From an uncultured Veillonellaceae bacterium (GTDB taxonomy: Bacteria > Bacillota > Negativicutes > Veillonellales > Megasphaeraceae): a stretch of 38,332 nt of DNA. Numbering within the stretch: position 1 is the stretch's first letter; the number at the start of each line of letters is the position of its first letter. A model generated the notes under the pieces. The model did not search any database, was not told the origin of the DNA, and saw only the letters and a list, made by a program, of their open reading frames with translations. Of this stretch, positions 21,318 through 28,639 are shown piece by piece. Location: positions 1 through 38,332 of the forward strand of contig UREG01000007.1 of the NCBI GenBank assembly GCA_900546795.1. The letters run 5' to 3'. The translations under genes were made by a program, and so were the position numbers.

Positions 21318-21336
21318 GACCTCGGAGGGATGACTC

Positions 21337-22680
21337 ATGACAAAAGTAAAAATTACGGAAACTATCCTGCGCGACGGCCATCAGTCTATAGCGGCAACTC
21401 GTATGCGTATGAAACATATGCTTCCTGTACTGGAAGCAATGGACGAAGTAGGCTATAATGCCTTGGAATGCTGGGGCGGCGCTACGTTTGACTCGTGCAT
21501 GCGTTTCTTGGATGAAGATCCGTGGGAAAGACTCCGTACGATAAAAAAATATGTAAAGAAAACACCGCTGCAGATGCTGCTGCGGGGGCAGAATATCCTT
21601 GGGTATCGCCATTATGCGGATGATGTAGTATACAACTTTATTAATAAAGCAGTAGACAATGGTATTGATATCATTCGTGTATTTGATGCCTTGAATGATG
21701 TGCGGAACATGGAAGAATCGATTCGTGTTGCAAAAGATACTAAAGTTCATGTTCAGGGGGCGATTGTATACACGATCAGTCCGATCCATACAACGGAAAA
21801 CTTCCTGCAGGTAGCACAGAACTTGGTAGATATGGGCGTAGATTCTTTGTGTATTAAAGACATGTCCGGATTGCTTTCGCCGTATGATGCATACGATTTG
21901 ATCTGGACGCTGAAAAGCAATACCAATCTTCCAATCGAGCTGCACTCTCACTATACTTGCGGCTTAGCAGCTATGACATACCTGAAAGCAATTGAGGCAG
22001 GGGTAGATATTATTGATACGGCATTGTCTCCGTTCTCCTTGTCTACGAGCCAGCCTTGTACGGAAACGATGGTTATGGCATTGGAAAAAACGCCGTATTC
22101 CACCGGCTTGGATACAAAGAAATTGTTTAAACTGGCAGAACATTTCAAAGGAGTTAAAAAAGAAATTCAGCAGGAATTCCCGATTACCATGTCTACGGAA
22201 ATTAATCCGGCAGTTCGGGAATATCAGATTCCTGGCGGTATGCTGAGCAACTTGTACAATCAGCTTAAAGATCAGGGCGCAGAAGACCGCTTTGATGAAG
22301 TCTTAGCTGAAATGCCAAAAGTGCGTAAAGATCTTGGTTATCCGCCGCTGGTTACGCCGACTAGCCAGATTACCGGCTCCATGGCAGCGCTGAACGTTCT
22401 GTTTGGCCGTTATAAATTGGTGCCGAATGAAGTTAAAGACATCGTACGAGGCAAATATGGCCGTGTACCGGGTGTGATTACCGATGAATTCCGTCAGATG
22501 ATCATTGGTGATGAACCGGTGATTGACCATCGCCCGGCAGATGATTTGGCTCCGGAAATGGAAAAAGCACGCCAAGTGCTCTTGGAAAAAGGCTTTGTAA
22601 ATATTACGGAAGAAGATGTAGTAAGCTATGCAATTTTCCCGGAAGTTGCTTTGCCATTCTTTGAAAAATATAGACGGTAA
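21337..22680 (+). CDS. Stand-alone carboxyltransferase subunit (oxaloacetate decarboxylase alpha / transcarboxylase 5S / pyruvate carboxylase B type)
   Basis: This is the biotin-dependent carboxyl-transfer enzyme that moves CO2 between carboxybiotin and pyruvate/oxaloacetate. The HMGL-like TIM barrel shows ETILRDGHQS (Asp13 metal ligand), CWGGATFDSCMRFL, LLRGQNILGYRHYADD, the carbamylated-lysine position Lys174 in CIKDMSGLL, and the metal ligands His203 and His205 in LHSHYT. The conserved C-terminal region has PGGMLSNL and VTPTSQITG, ending at 447 aa with GFVNITEEDVVSYAIFPEVALPFFEKY. There is no C-terminal biotinyl domain (no AMKM motif), so the biotin carrier must be encoded elsewhere. In fermenting Negativicutes such subunits serve the succinate-propionate pathway; which reaction applies here cannot be told. 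It is a single-gene unit. An ATG start has GGAGGG upstream. Confidence 0.9.
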   Translation: MTKVKITETILRDGHQSIAATRMRMKHMLPVLEAMDEVGYNALECWGGATFDSCMRFLDEDPWERLRTIKKYVKKTPLQMLLRGQNILGYRHYADDVVYNFINKAVDNGIDIIRVFDALNDVRNMEESIRVAKDTKVHVQGAIVYTISPIHTTENFLQVAQNLVDMGVDSLCIKDMSGLLSPYDAYDLIWTLKSNTNLPIELHSHYTCGLAAMTYLKAIEAGVDIIDTALSPFSLSTSQPCTETMVMALEKTPYSTGLDTKKLFKLAEHFKGVKKEIQQEFPITMSTEINPAVREYQIPGGMLSNLYNQLKDQGAEDRFDEVLAEMPKVRKDLGYPPLVTPTSQITGSMAALNVLFGRYKLVPNEVKDIVRGKYGRVPGVITDEFRQMIIGDEPVIDHRPADDLAPEMEKARQVLLEKGFVNITEEDVVSYAIFPEVALPFFEKYRR

Positions 22681-22683
22681 CAT

Positions 22684-22720
22684 AAAAACATGCAGCTCTT
22701 TGAGCTGCATGTTTTTGTTT
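22684..22720 (+). terminator. Intrinsic terminator after the carboxyltransferase gene
   Basis: A perfect 15-bp stem AAAAACATGCAGCTC / GAGCTGCATGTTTTT with a TTT loop is followed by more T residues. Confidence 0.93.
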
Positions 22721-22966
22721 AGGCGATATTATGTAAATAAAAACCGGATGTCCAATATATATCATCTGCACAAGCGGAAAGTTGAAGTTTATTTTGCTAG
22801 GAACGATAGGACAGTCATAGTGACTTAACAGATAAAGACGTGAGGTGCGGAGTGCGTTAAAGATGCGGAAATACTAAGAAGAGGAAAGCCCAAGTAAGAA
22901 AGCATAAAGACAGGAAGAAAAGGGATAGAACTGCAGGCTAATGGCAGAGAGTTAATACATAAATAA
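22721..22966. other. Gene-free stretch of about 250 bp, no feature recognised
   Basis: Between two strong hairpins lies a stretch with a purine-rich + strand (for example around 22850-22930). It contains no convincing coding sequence, tRNA, riboswitch or promoter. Short self-complementary pieces exist (GTCA/TGAC near 22815, CTGC/GCAG near 22935) but no extended fold is obvious. It could be decayed sequence or an unidentified RNA. Confidence 0.4.
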
Positions 22967-23014
22967 GGATATAAAGAGGAGCCCCATTAGCAAAAAGGGC
23001 TCCTCTTTATATCC
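22967..23014 (-). terminator. Terminator of the acyltransferase-3 gene
   Basis: A perfect 18-bp stem GGATATAAAGAGGAGCCC / GGGCTCCTCTTTATATCC has a 12-nt loop. Read on the minus strand it lies 27 bases after the acyltransferase stop and is followed by the T-rich TTATTTATG, so it mainly serves that gene. Confidence 0.8.
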
Positions 23015-23041
23015 AATAAAAAAGTAAAAGCATATTATTTG

Positions 23042-24148
23042 CTATTTTCCAATGAGGAAAATGCGAATGCATTTGGGAAGTGGTAAGAGAGAAAGGATCT
23101 TAGAGAACAGCAAACTAAGCGTTAATGTCAGGGCATACATCAATAGGAGCTGGGCTCCTGTATAGGAAAAAGAAAGGCGTTCATATAGCGGTGCAGACAG
23201 CATTAACAAAAGAGGATGGGAAAGATAGATAACATAAGAATGATCGGCTAGTGCATTAAAAACTTTTTTCAGTTGGTTAGAAACAGAATACGTTTCAAAG
23301 TAAGCTATGGATGCTAAAAGAAACGAGGGCGTGTACAGCATGCCTGCCGGGCTTAACTGATGAATGGTAAATACGGCTTCGAGAGGCGTATAATGAAGCG
23401 TTATTCTAACGAAGAAAAAAGCGGCGATCATAAGAGCGGCGGAAAATATTCCGAATGCGATGTATTTTTGGCAGTGCTTCTGCAATGCTGCTTTGAACTG
23501 AGGATATGTTTCAGCGGCAAAGGCGCCGAAGAGAAAGATAAAAAGATAATGAAGAACTAAATAATTTAGACGATAATCTGATAGATTTTTTAGCCAGGGT
23601 GTTTGCGGATGAAATGGCCAGTGATAGGAAGAGAGGTAATTAAATCCCAGGTTAAAAAGGAATAGTAAGAGAAAAGAGGCTAATGGATTACGAAGAAAAA
23701 TTGGCAATATCCTGCGCCACAAGGGCATGAGAATATAGAACCATAATAAAATCACCATAAAATAAATATGGTAACAGCCTAGTCCGTAAAAAAGGGTTTT
23801 GATTAATTCGGCAGGGTGCCAAACAGATAGGGAGCGAGTAACTAGAGATGCATAAGCTAAATAAATAGCTGTCCATCCTAAATAGGGAAACAAAACAGCT
23901 CTTAAACGGCGTGTAAGAAACTCTTTGTAATGAAAGGACTGCGCCAGCGGCTGGCTAAAAAACATTCCAAACGCAGATAAAAAGAAAAAAGCCGGTACAG
24001 AGTAGCGAGATAAAATTTCAAAAAGAAGAACGATTGGAATGCTGGGAGAAGGGTTGAAAAAGGCGAAAGAGCCAATATGAATTCCGATGACGCCCAGCAT
24101 GCAGATCGCTCGCAGATAATGGATAGAAGAAATATATTGTTTAGGCAC
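23042..24148 (-). CDS. Membrane acyltransferase, acyltransferase-3 family
   Basis: The 368-aa integral membrane protein has about ten hydrophobic segments through its length. It begins with the family signature (SIHYLRAICMLGVIGIHIGSF, with the likely catalytic His in TM1), followed by RYSVPAFFFLSAFGMFF, which corresponds to the conserved VPxFFxxSGF segment. The C-terminus carries the YVIYLSHPLLL motif, also typical. Family members transfer acetyl or other acyl groups to sugars of cell-envelope glycans such as O-antigen, peptidoglycan or exopolysaccharide; the substrate here is unknown and no glycan cluster is adjacent. The start is a GTG at 24148 with AGGAG eight bases upstream. It is divergent from the class IV PLP-fold gene, with both promoters within about 90 bp of each other. 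Confidence 0.85.
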   Translation of the reverse strand: MPKQYISSIHYLRAICMLGVIGIHIGSFAFFNPSPSIPIVLLFEILSRYSVPAFFFLSAFGMFFSQPLAQSFHYKEFLTRRLRAVLFPYLGWTAIYLAYASLVTRSLSVWHPAELIKTLFYGLGCYHIYFMVILLWFYILMPLWRRILPIFLRNPLASFLLLFLFNLGFNYLSSYHWPFHPQTPWLKNLSDYRLNYLVLHYLFIFLFGAFAAETYPQFKAALQKHCQKYIAFGIFSAALMIAAFFFVRITLHYTPLEAVFTIHQLSPAGMLYTPSFLLASIAYFETYSVSNQLKKVFNALADHSYVIYLSHPLLLMLSAPLYERLSFSYTGAQLLLMYALTLTLSLLFSKILSLLPLPKCIRIFLIGK

Positions 24149-24180
24149 GATGTTGTCTCCTGTAGTTTATTGGTATGTTG

Positions 24181-24189
24181 ATTATAGCA
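24181..24189 (-). promoter_or_regulatory. Extended -10 promoter for the acyltransferase gene
   Basis: Read on the minus strand this is TGCTATAAT, 33 bases before the GTG start. The -35 position holds only a weak TTATCT. Confidence 0.55.
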
Positions 24190-24236
24190 TAAAGCAAGGG
24201 GCGAGATAAAATCAAAGAAGGGTAAGAATAAAACGA

Positions 24237-24265
24237 TTTACTATCAGATAAAGATTTGTTATAAT
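24237..24265 (+). promoter_or_regulatory. Promoter for the class IV aminotransferase-like gene
   Basis: TTTACT at 24237-24242 and TATAAT at 24260-24265 are spaced 17 bp, with an extended TG at 24257-24258. Confidence 0.65.
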
Positions 24266-24298
24266 TCACATAAAAGAGAGACAGAAGGGATGATTTAT

Positions 24299-25153
24299 AT
24301 GAAAGAAATGGGATATTATAACGGACAATTTGTTCCGGCCTCCGACCCTGTGATCTGTATGAATGACCGTGGTTATTATTTTGGCGACGGTGTATATGAA
24401 GTAGTACGAGTGCATAAAGGAAGATGTTTTGCATTGTCTTATCATATGGATCGTCTGTATCGTACCATGCGTGAAATGGGAATTCCAGTGCGGATGCCGC
24501 CTGATGAATTGATTGAAACCCATGAGATTTTAGTAGAACAGAGTGAAATTCAAGAAGGATATATCTACCTTCAGATTACCCGCGATATCTCACCGCGGCA
24601 GTATGCCTATACCCGTGAAGTGGATCCGCCGATGGCGATGATTATCCGTGAATTGGATGAACCTGTCGAAGAACTGAATGAAAAAGGAGTAAAAGTCATT
24701 ACGATTCCCGATATTCGGTGGTCGCGGTGCGATTTAAGCTGCTTGAATCTGGTGCCGAACGTGATGGGCGTGCAAAAGGCAAAAGAGAAGCGGGCTTATG
24801 ACGCGATCCAGATTCGCGATGGGATCATTACAGAAGCATGCCGATCGAATGTATATGCGATAAAAGACGGGATTGTATATACCCATCCAGCGGATAACTT
24901 TATTTTAAAAGGAGTAACGCGGGTCTTGATGCTGACTCGTGTGGCACCCAGCGCTGGTGTAACGGTAATTGAACGAAAATTTGATAAAGATTTTCTGCTT
25001 TCTTGTCAGGAAGTATTTATGACAAATGCAGTATGCGGGATTATTCCTGTTATAAAAATTGATCGGGAGCCGGTTGGGGAAGGTGTTCCGGGAAAAGTAA
25101 CAAGAAAATTGCAAACGGTGTATCAGCATTTGTTTGACGAAGGGTTAGCATAA
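24299..25153 (+). CDS. Class IV PLP-fold aminotransferase-like protein (D-alanine aminotransferase type) lacking the catalytic lysine
   Basis: At 284 aa this matches D-alanine aminotransferase across its length: DRGYYFGDGVYEVVRV, HMDRLYRTMREM (Arg52, PLP-phosphate contact), ITRDISPRQ (Arg100), RWSRCDLSCLNLV, the PLP-nitrogen glutamate Glu179 in ITEACRSNVYAIKDG, and THPADNFILKGVTR (Thr207). In the Bacillus enzyme the Schiff-base lysine (Lys145) lies in RCDIKSLNLL; here the same segment reads RCDLSCLNLV, so the lysine is Ser147. The aligned segment needs no gap and the codons (gat tta agc tgc ttg aat) are unambiguous. Other substrate residues also differ (His after PR is Tyr102; SSSN is CRSN). 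Transaminase activity of the usual type is therefore doubtful. I use the ATG at 24299, because AAGGGA lies eight bases before it, rather than the ATG at 24290, which abuts that site. The next gene begins right after the stop. Confidence 0.85.
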   Translation: MKEMGYYNGQFVPASDPVICMNDRGYYFGDGVYEVVRVHKGRCFALSYHMDRLYRTMREMGIPVRMPPDELIETHEILVEQSEIQEGYIYLQITRDISPRQYAYTREVDPPMAMIIRELDEPVEELNEKGVKVITIPDIRWSRCDLSCLNLVPNVMGVQKAKEKRAYDAIQIRDGIITEACRSNVYAIKDGIVYTHPADNFILKGVTRVLMLTRVAPSAGVTVIERKFDKDFLLSCQEVFMTNAVCGIIPVIKIDREPVGEGVPGKVTRKLQTVYQHLFDEGLA

Positions 25154-25648
25154 GTGAATACTAATGTGATGACCAGGGCGGCCTTGTTGCTGGCCCTGGC
25201 CGTTGTTTTTCAGAGCTTGCGGCTATTTATCCCCGTACCGTTACCCGTAAATATGTTTTTGATCGGCTCTTTAGTTAATGCCTGTCTGATACTGGCCGCC
25301 TGGGAGACAAAACTTTCCTATGCTGTTGGATTGGCTTGCATCACACCCTGGATTGCGTATCTTCAAGGACAGCTGCCGTTTTTGCCATTTGTTTTTCCTG
25401 TTGCGTTAGGGAATAGTTTGTTTGCAGCGTGGCATTATTGGAAAAAGGGCGGTATATGGAATGCATTTTTTGGTGCCGGTATAAAGATGTGTGCATTATA
25501 CGGCGGCTTTTGTTTGCTGTTTTCTGTCGTTCATTTCCCTGGGGCTGTGCAGGCTGTGATTTTGTTTGCCATGAGTTGGCCTCAGTTAGTGACAGGGATA
25601 TTAGGCGGTATGCTGGCTTTTTTAACACGCCGATATGTAAAAAAGTAA
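25154..25648 (+). CDS. Small membrane protein, probable ECF transporter S-component
   Basis: The 164-aa product has five to six transmembrane segments and little else. The first segment (TRAALLLALAVVFQSLRLFIPVPLPVN) contains the ALLLA form of the AxxxA motif by which S-components dock on the EcfT subunit, followed by the short loop pattern common in this superfamily. ECF transporters take up vitamins or metal ions using a shared energising module encoded elsewhere; no EcfA/EcfT genes are in this window. The substrate cannot be inferred. The start is a GTG immediately after the stop of the previous gene, with AAGGG nine bases upstream; an in-frame ATG at 25169 is a fallback. It is probably cotranscribed with both neighbours. 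Confidence 0.65.
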   Translation: MNTNVMTRAALLLALAVVFQSLRLFIPVPLPVNMFLIGSLVNACLILAAWETKLSYAVGLACITPWIAYLQGQLPFLPFVFPVALGNSLFAAWHYWKKGGIWNAFFGAGIKMCALYGGFCLLFSVVHFPGAVQAVILFAMSWPQLVTGILGGMLAFLTRRYVKK

Positions 25649-25661
25649 GGAAGGCTATGAA

Positions 25662-26624
25662 ATGAAGAATTTAATAAAGAAAACAGAGCAGGTGGGAGTC
25701 GCTTCTTTTGCAGTGACAATGGGCTTCTGCGGGCTCTGTTTTGCCTGGCGCCAAGCTGTTTTGCTGTGGGAAATGCCGGCATGGATTCAAGCTGTTTTTG
25801 GCGCGGCGGCGGTAGTAAGTTATGTGACTATTTTCTATTTATACATAATGAAAATGGTTTTCTATCCGCATGCGGTAAAAGAAGAATGGGAGCATCCGAT
25901 CACCTGTTGTTTCTTTGGCACGTTTACGGTATCAACGACATTGATTGCTGCCGTGATCGGGCCTTATTGGCGGCAAGGCGCTGCAATATTATGGTGGGTG
26001 TCTATTATTTTAATATTATTTTTTGCCTGGGCAGTATTGACGCATTGGCTTTTGCATCGACAAAGGAACCAGGACGTAGCTCCGGGCTGGCTATTGCCTG
26101 TATTGGGGCCTATTACGATTCCAGTTGCCGGGAACCTGCTTAAGGAACCGGGCTATCATGATATTGCTGTGTTTTGCACCTCTATTGGGATAGTGGTCAG
26201 CATACCTGTGGTAACTCTTCTTTTGGGAAGGCTGATCATTGGGAAGCCTTTGGCAGACGGAGCGCAGGCCAGTGTAATGGTGCTGATGGCTCCGTTTGGC
26301 ATGGGATATCTGGCGTATACGCAAACGTTTGGCAATGATATTTTTTCGATGGTATTTATTTGTATGGGAATGTTTTTATTCCCGCCGATTGTGATTCGGA
26401 TTCTGCATTCTTTGCGCAGTCAGTCGTTTCATATGGGGTGGTGGGCAATGGGATTCCCTTTTATGGCATTTACCAATGGCATTATGAAATTAACATTGTT
26501 TTATAATGTATGGTGGAATCAAATAATGAGCAGCGTGCTGCTTGGAGCGGGTACGATGCTGATCTTATTTTTGGCAGGAAAGACCAGCGGCTGTATATAT
26601 CGCAAACTCCATGCTGATAAGTGA
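25662..26624 (+). CDS. TDT family transporter (TehA/SLAC1-type anion channel)
   Basis: The 320-aa integral membrane protein has about ten transmembrane helices. The segment EWEHPITCCFFGTFTVSTTLIA corresponds to the family's HPxxxxFFGT region, and the repeated helical-pair layout and overall length fit TehA, the bacterial tellurite-resistance/dicarboxylate transporter group related to the SLAC1 anion channel. Transported ion is unknown. It follows the S-component-like gene by 13 bp and ends at a strong terminator, so it is the last gene of a three-gene unit headed by the aminotransferase-like gene. The shared operon does not by itself establish a shared function. Confidence 0.78.
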   Translation: MKNLIKKTEQVGVASFAVTMGFCGLCFAWRQAVLLWEMPAWIQAVFGAAAVVSYVTIFYLYIMKMVFYPHAVKEEWEHPITCCFFGTFTVSTTLIAAVIGPYWRQGAAILWWVSIILILFFAWAVLTHWLLHRQRNQDVAPGWLLPVLGPITIPVAGNLLKEPGYHDIAVFCTSIGIVVSIPVVTLLLGRLIIGKPLADGAQASVMVLMAPFGMGYLAYTQTFGNDIFSMVFICMGMFLFPPIVIRILHSLRSQSFHMGWWAMGFPFMAFTNGIMKLTLFYNVWWNQIMSSVLLGAGTMLILFLAGKTSGCIYRKLHADK

Positions 26625-26638
26625 CAGAAAGATAATAG

Positions 26639-26688
26639 AAATCACCTTATTTTCGCAGAAAGCATAGCGGAAATAAGGTGATTTTTTT
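26639..26688 (+). terminator. Intrinsic terminator before the dcw cluster
   Basis: An 18-bp stem beginning AAATCACCTTATTTTCGC (one G-T wobble) with a 10-nt loop is followed by a T tract. It separates the transporter unit from mraZ. Confidence 0.92.
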
Positions 26689-26756
26689 GTGGACGTTTTC
26701 TGGTAAATTCTCTAAAACAATATTTTTTTAGGGTTTATAGAAGAAAATACAGCTTT

Positions 26757-26811
26757 TTGTTGTAAGAATGTGGGGAAATATGGTAGAATGTGGGGAGAAG
26801 TGAAGGAGGTG
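26757..26811 (+). promoter_or_regulatory. mraZ promoter with MraZ-box repeats
   Basis: Sequence blocks starting at 26771, 26781 and 26791 read TGGGG, TGGTA and TGGGG, exactly 10 bp apart with 5-bp spacers, the arrangement of TGGGN direct repeats bound by MraZ in characterised bacteria. Weaker copies start at 26761 (TGTAA) and 26801 (TGAAG). The middle repeat contains an extended -10, TGGTAGAAT (26781-26789); a TTGTTG at 26757-26762 is a poor -35 candidate. A bound MraZ would cover the -10. The ribosome-binding site AAGGAGGTG (26803-26811) lies immediately downstream. Confidence 0.75.
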
Positions 26812-26818
26812 GGGCAGA

Positions 26819-27256
26819 ATGTTTATGGGGGAATACTCACATACGATCGATGCAAAAGGTCGTCTCATTCTGCCTGCCAAATTTCGTGAAGAGCTGGGTG
26901 AAACGTTTTATATCACCCGAGGATTGGATAATTGTTTGACAGTATATACAAAAGAGGGCTTTGAAAATTTAGCAGCGGTCATGCAGCAGCATCCGAATGC
27001 AAAGGGGAATGTACGGGCGATTAAGCGTTTCTTCTTTGCCCATGCAGCAGAATTGGAGTGTGACCGGCAAGGGCGTATTTTGATTCCTGCTATGCTGCGG
27101 GAGTATGCCAAATTAATGAAAGAAGTAGTTGTAGTCGGGACGTCTGACCGGGTGGAGATCTGGAGCCGCGCAGTATGGGATGCTTATAATGAAGAGATTG
27201 GTCCGGATATGGAAAATATTGCCGAAACGTTGGACGGTATGGATTTTGGAATATAG
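26819..27256 (+). CDS. mraZ: Transcriptional regulator MraZ
   Basis: MraZ is the DNA-binding first gene of the division and cell wall cluster; it forms a ring and in E. coli represses its own promoter. The 145-aa protein has two SpoVT/AbrB-type halves, each with the DxxxR signature: DAKGRLILPAKFR near residue 11 and DRQGRILIPAMLR near residue 80. The ATG at 26819 has a perfect AAGGAGGTG seven bases upstream; the ATG at 26825 is a less likely start. The TGG repeats in front of the gene are its probable operator. The rsmH gene follows after 12 bp. Confidence 0.96.
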   Translation: MFMGEYSHTIDAKGRLILPAKFREELGETFYITRGLDNCLTVYTKEGFENLAAVMQQHPNAKGNVRAIKRFFFAHAAELECDRQGRILIPAMLREYAKLMKEVVVVGTSDRVEIWSRAVWDAYNEEIGPDMENIAETLDGMDFGI

Positions 27257-27268
27257 GAGGAGTGTCCA

Positions 27269-28201
27269 GTGGAATTCCATCATGTCAGTGTGCTGCTGAA
27301 TGAAATGATAGATAATGTTTTTACAGACCCTAATGGCATTTATGTGAATTGTACACTAGGCGGCGGCGGACATTCGTTTGCAATGGGGAAAAAGTTGGCC
27401 AAAGAAGGATGGCTTATCGGGCTGGATCAGGATACGGATGCCTTAGCGGCGGCTGGCAAGCGGCTGGAAGAACTGGATTGCCATAAAACGTTGGTGCATC
27501 GCAATTTTCAGCATCTTGAAACAGTTTTGGATGAATTAGGTATAAGCGAAGTAGATGGAATTATGTTTGATTTGGGCGTATCCAGTTATCAACTGGATAC
27601 GGCGGAACGAGGATTTTCTTATCAGCATGACGGACCGCTTGATATGCGGATGGATCAGGACAATCCGCTTTCCGCAGAAGTAGTAGTTAACGAATATAGC
27701 GAGGAAGAATTGACTCGGATTATTTCGCAGTATGGAGAAGAACGCTGGGCAAAACGGATTGCTCAATTCATATGCCGGGAGAGAAAAGAAAAACGAATCG
27801 TGACAACCGGTGAATTAGTAGACGTTATAAAAAAAGCGATTCCTGCTGGTGCCAGACGGGAAGGACCCCATCCGGCAAAACGTACTTTTCAGGCGATACG
27901 GATTGAAGTAAATCAAGAGCTCGAAATACTGAAACGAACGTTTGCGGCTGCAGCGAAGAGACTGAAAAAAGGCGGACGTCTGGGAATTATTACCTTTCAT
28001 TCATTGGAAGACCGCATAGCTAAACAGACATTGCGGGAATTAGCAACAGGCTGTATCTGTCCGCCGGAGCTGCCGATTTGCATGTGTCATCATACGGCAA
28101 TATTGAAAGTAAAGAAATCGGGGATAGATCCGAGTGCAGAAGAAATAGCGGCCAATCCGCGTGCCAGAAGCGCTAAATTGAGAGTCGGTATAAAATTGTA
28201 A
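27269..28201 (+). CDS. rsmH: 16S rRNA (cytosine(1402)-N4)-methyltransferase RsmH
   Basis: RsmH (MraW) methylates C1402 in the decoding centre of 16S rRNA using S-adenosylmethionine. The 310-aa protein has the N-terminal [12 protein letters not shown], the SAM-binding [62 protein letters not shown], the [15 protein letters not shown] segment and [15 protein letters not shown] start at 27269 has AGGAGG upstream. It is the second gene of the dcw operon in the conserved order. Confidence 0.96.
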   Translation: MEFHHVSVLLNEMIDNVFTDPNGIYVNCTLGGGGHSFAMGKKLAKEGWLIGLDQDTDALAAAGKRLEELDCHKTLVHRNFQHLETVLDELGISEVDGIMFDLGVSSYQLDTAERGFSYQHDGPLDMRMDQDNPLSAEVVVNEYSEEELTRIISQYGEERWAKRIAQFICRERKEKRIVTTGELVDVIKKAIPAGARREGPHPAKRTFQAIRIEVNQELEILKRTFAAAAKRLKKGGRLGIITFHSLEDRIAKQTLRELATGCICPPELPICMCHHTAILKVKKSGIDPSAEEIAANPRARSAKLRVGIKL

Positions 28202-28223
28202 AAAGAAAGGGAGTTGTTTTTTT

Positions 28224-28634
28224 ATGGTAATAAGGAAAAGCAGTACGTTGACAACGGTGGCAGACACGGTCATTCAATCTCCTTCCATAGAACGGCAAGG
28301 CGTATCTATGTGGGCGTGGTCTTCAAAAATGCGTCAAATCATCAGCGTGATTGTCCTCGCTGGTATACTGCTTGCATTACATTCCCTTTTGTCTGCTATT
28401 ACCACAAATGCCGGCTATCAGTTGGTTGGAAAAAAACAAGAAGTGATGCGTCTGACACAGGAGATAGAGCAACTTCAGTTAGACGTAGCTATAAAGACTT
28501 CCCCTGCTCGTATTAAAGTGGAAGCGCAGAAAAACCTTGGCATGATTGTGCCAGATATGGTAATATACAGTAGTGCAAATACAAAAGGAACGCATCCCAG
28601 TACAGCCCAGGCTGTTCGGGCAATACGGGATTAA
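28224..28634 (+). CDS. ftsL: Cell division protein FtsL-like
   Basis: A bitopic membrane protein of the divisome that pairs with FtsB and FtsQ and, through FtsW-FtsI, regulates septal peptidoglycan synthesis. The 136-aa product has a 35-residue cytoplasmic N-terminus, one transmembrane segment (about 37-59) and a short extracytoplasmic coiled coil (about 66-91, with KKQEVMRLTQEIEQLQLDV showing heptad hydrophobics) followed by the common RIKVEAQKNLGMIVP end motif. FtsL sequences diverge strongly, so the call rests on topology, size and position after rsmH. ftsI, which normally follows, is absent. Confidence 0.85.
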   Translation: MVIRKSSTLTTVADTVIQSPSIERQGVSMWAWSSKMRQIISVIVLAGILLALHSLLSAITTNAGYQLVGKKQEVMRLTQEIEQLQLDVAIKTSPARIKVEAQKNLGMIVPDMVIYSSANTKGTHPSTAQAVRAIRD

Positions 28635-28639
28635 TATGA

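Noticed and set aside
22628..22828. A 66-codon + strand frame running out of the carboxyltransferase gene
   Set aside because: It begins inside that gene in another frame, crosses its terminator, lacks a ribosome-binding site and has no recognisable motif.
22850..22930. RNase P RNA-like string (GAGGAAAGCCC)
   Set aside because: Only one short match to the conserved GAGGAAAGUCC block was seen; the partner blocks (ACAGAA, AGANNNAU) are not placed correctly and no cruciform core can be drawn.
26761..26811. Short direct repeats considered as a CRISPR or satellite array
   Set aside because: The repeat unit is 5 bp with 5-bp spacers and sits in front of mraZ, matching an MraZ operator instead.
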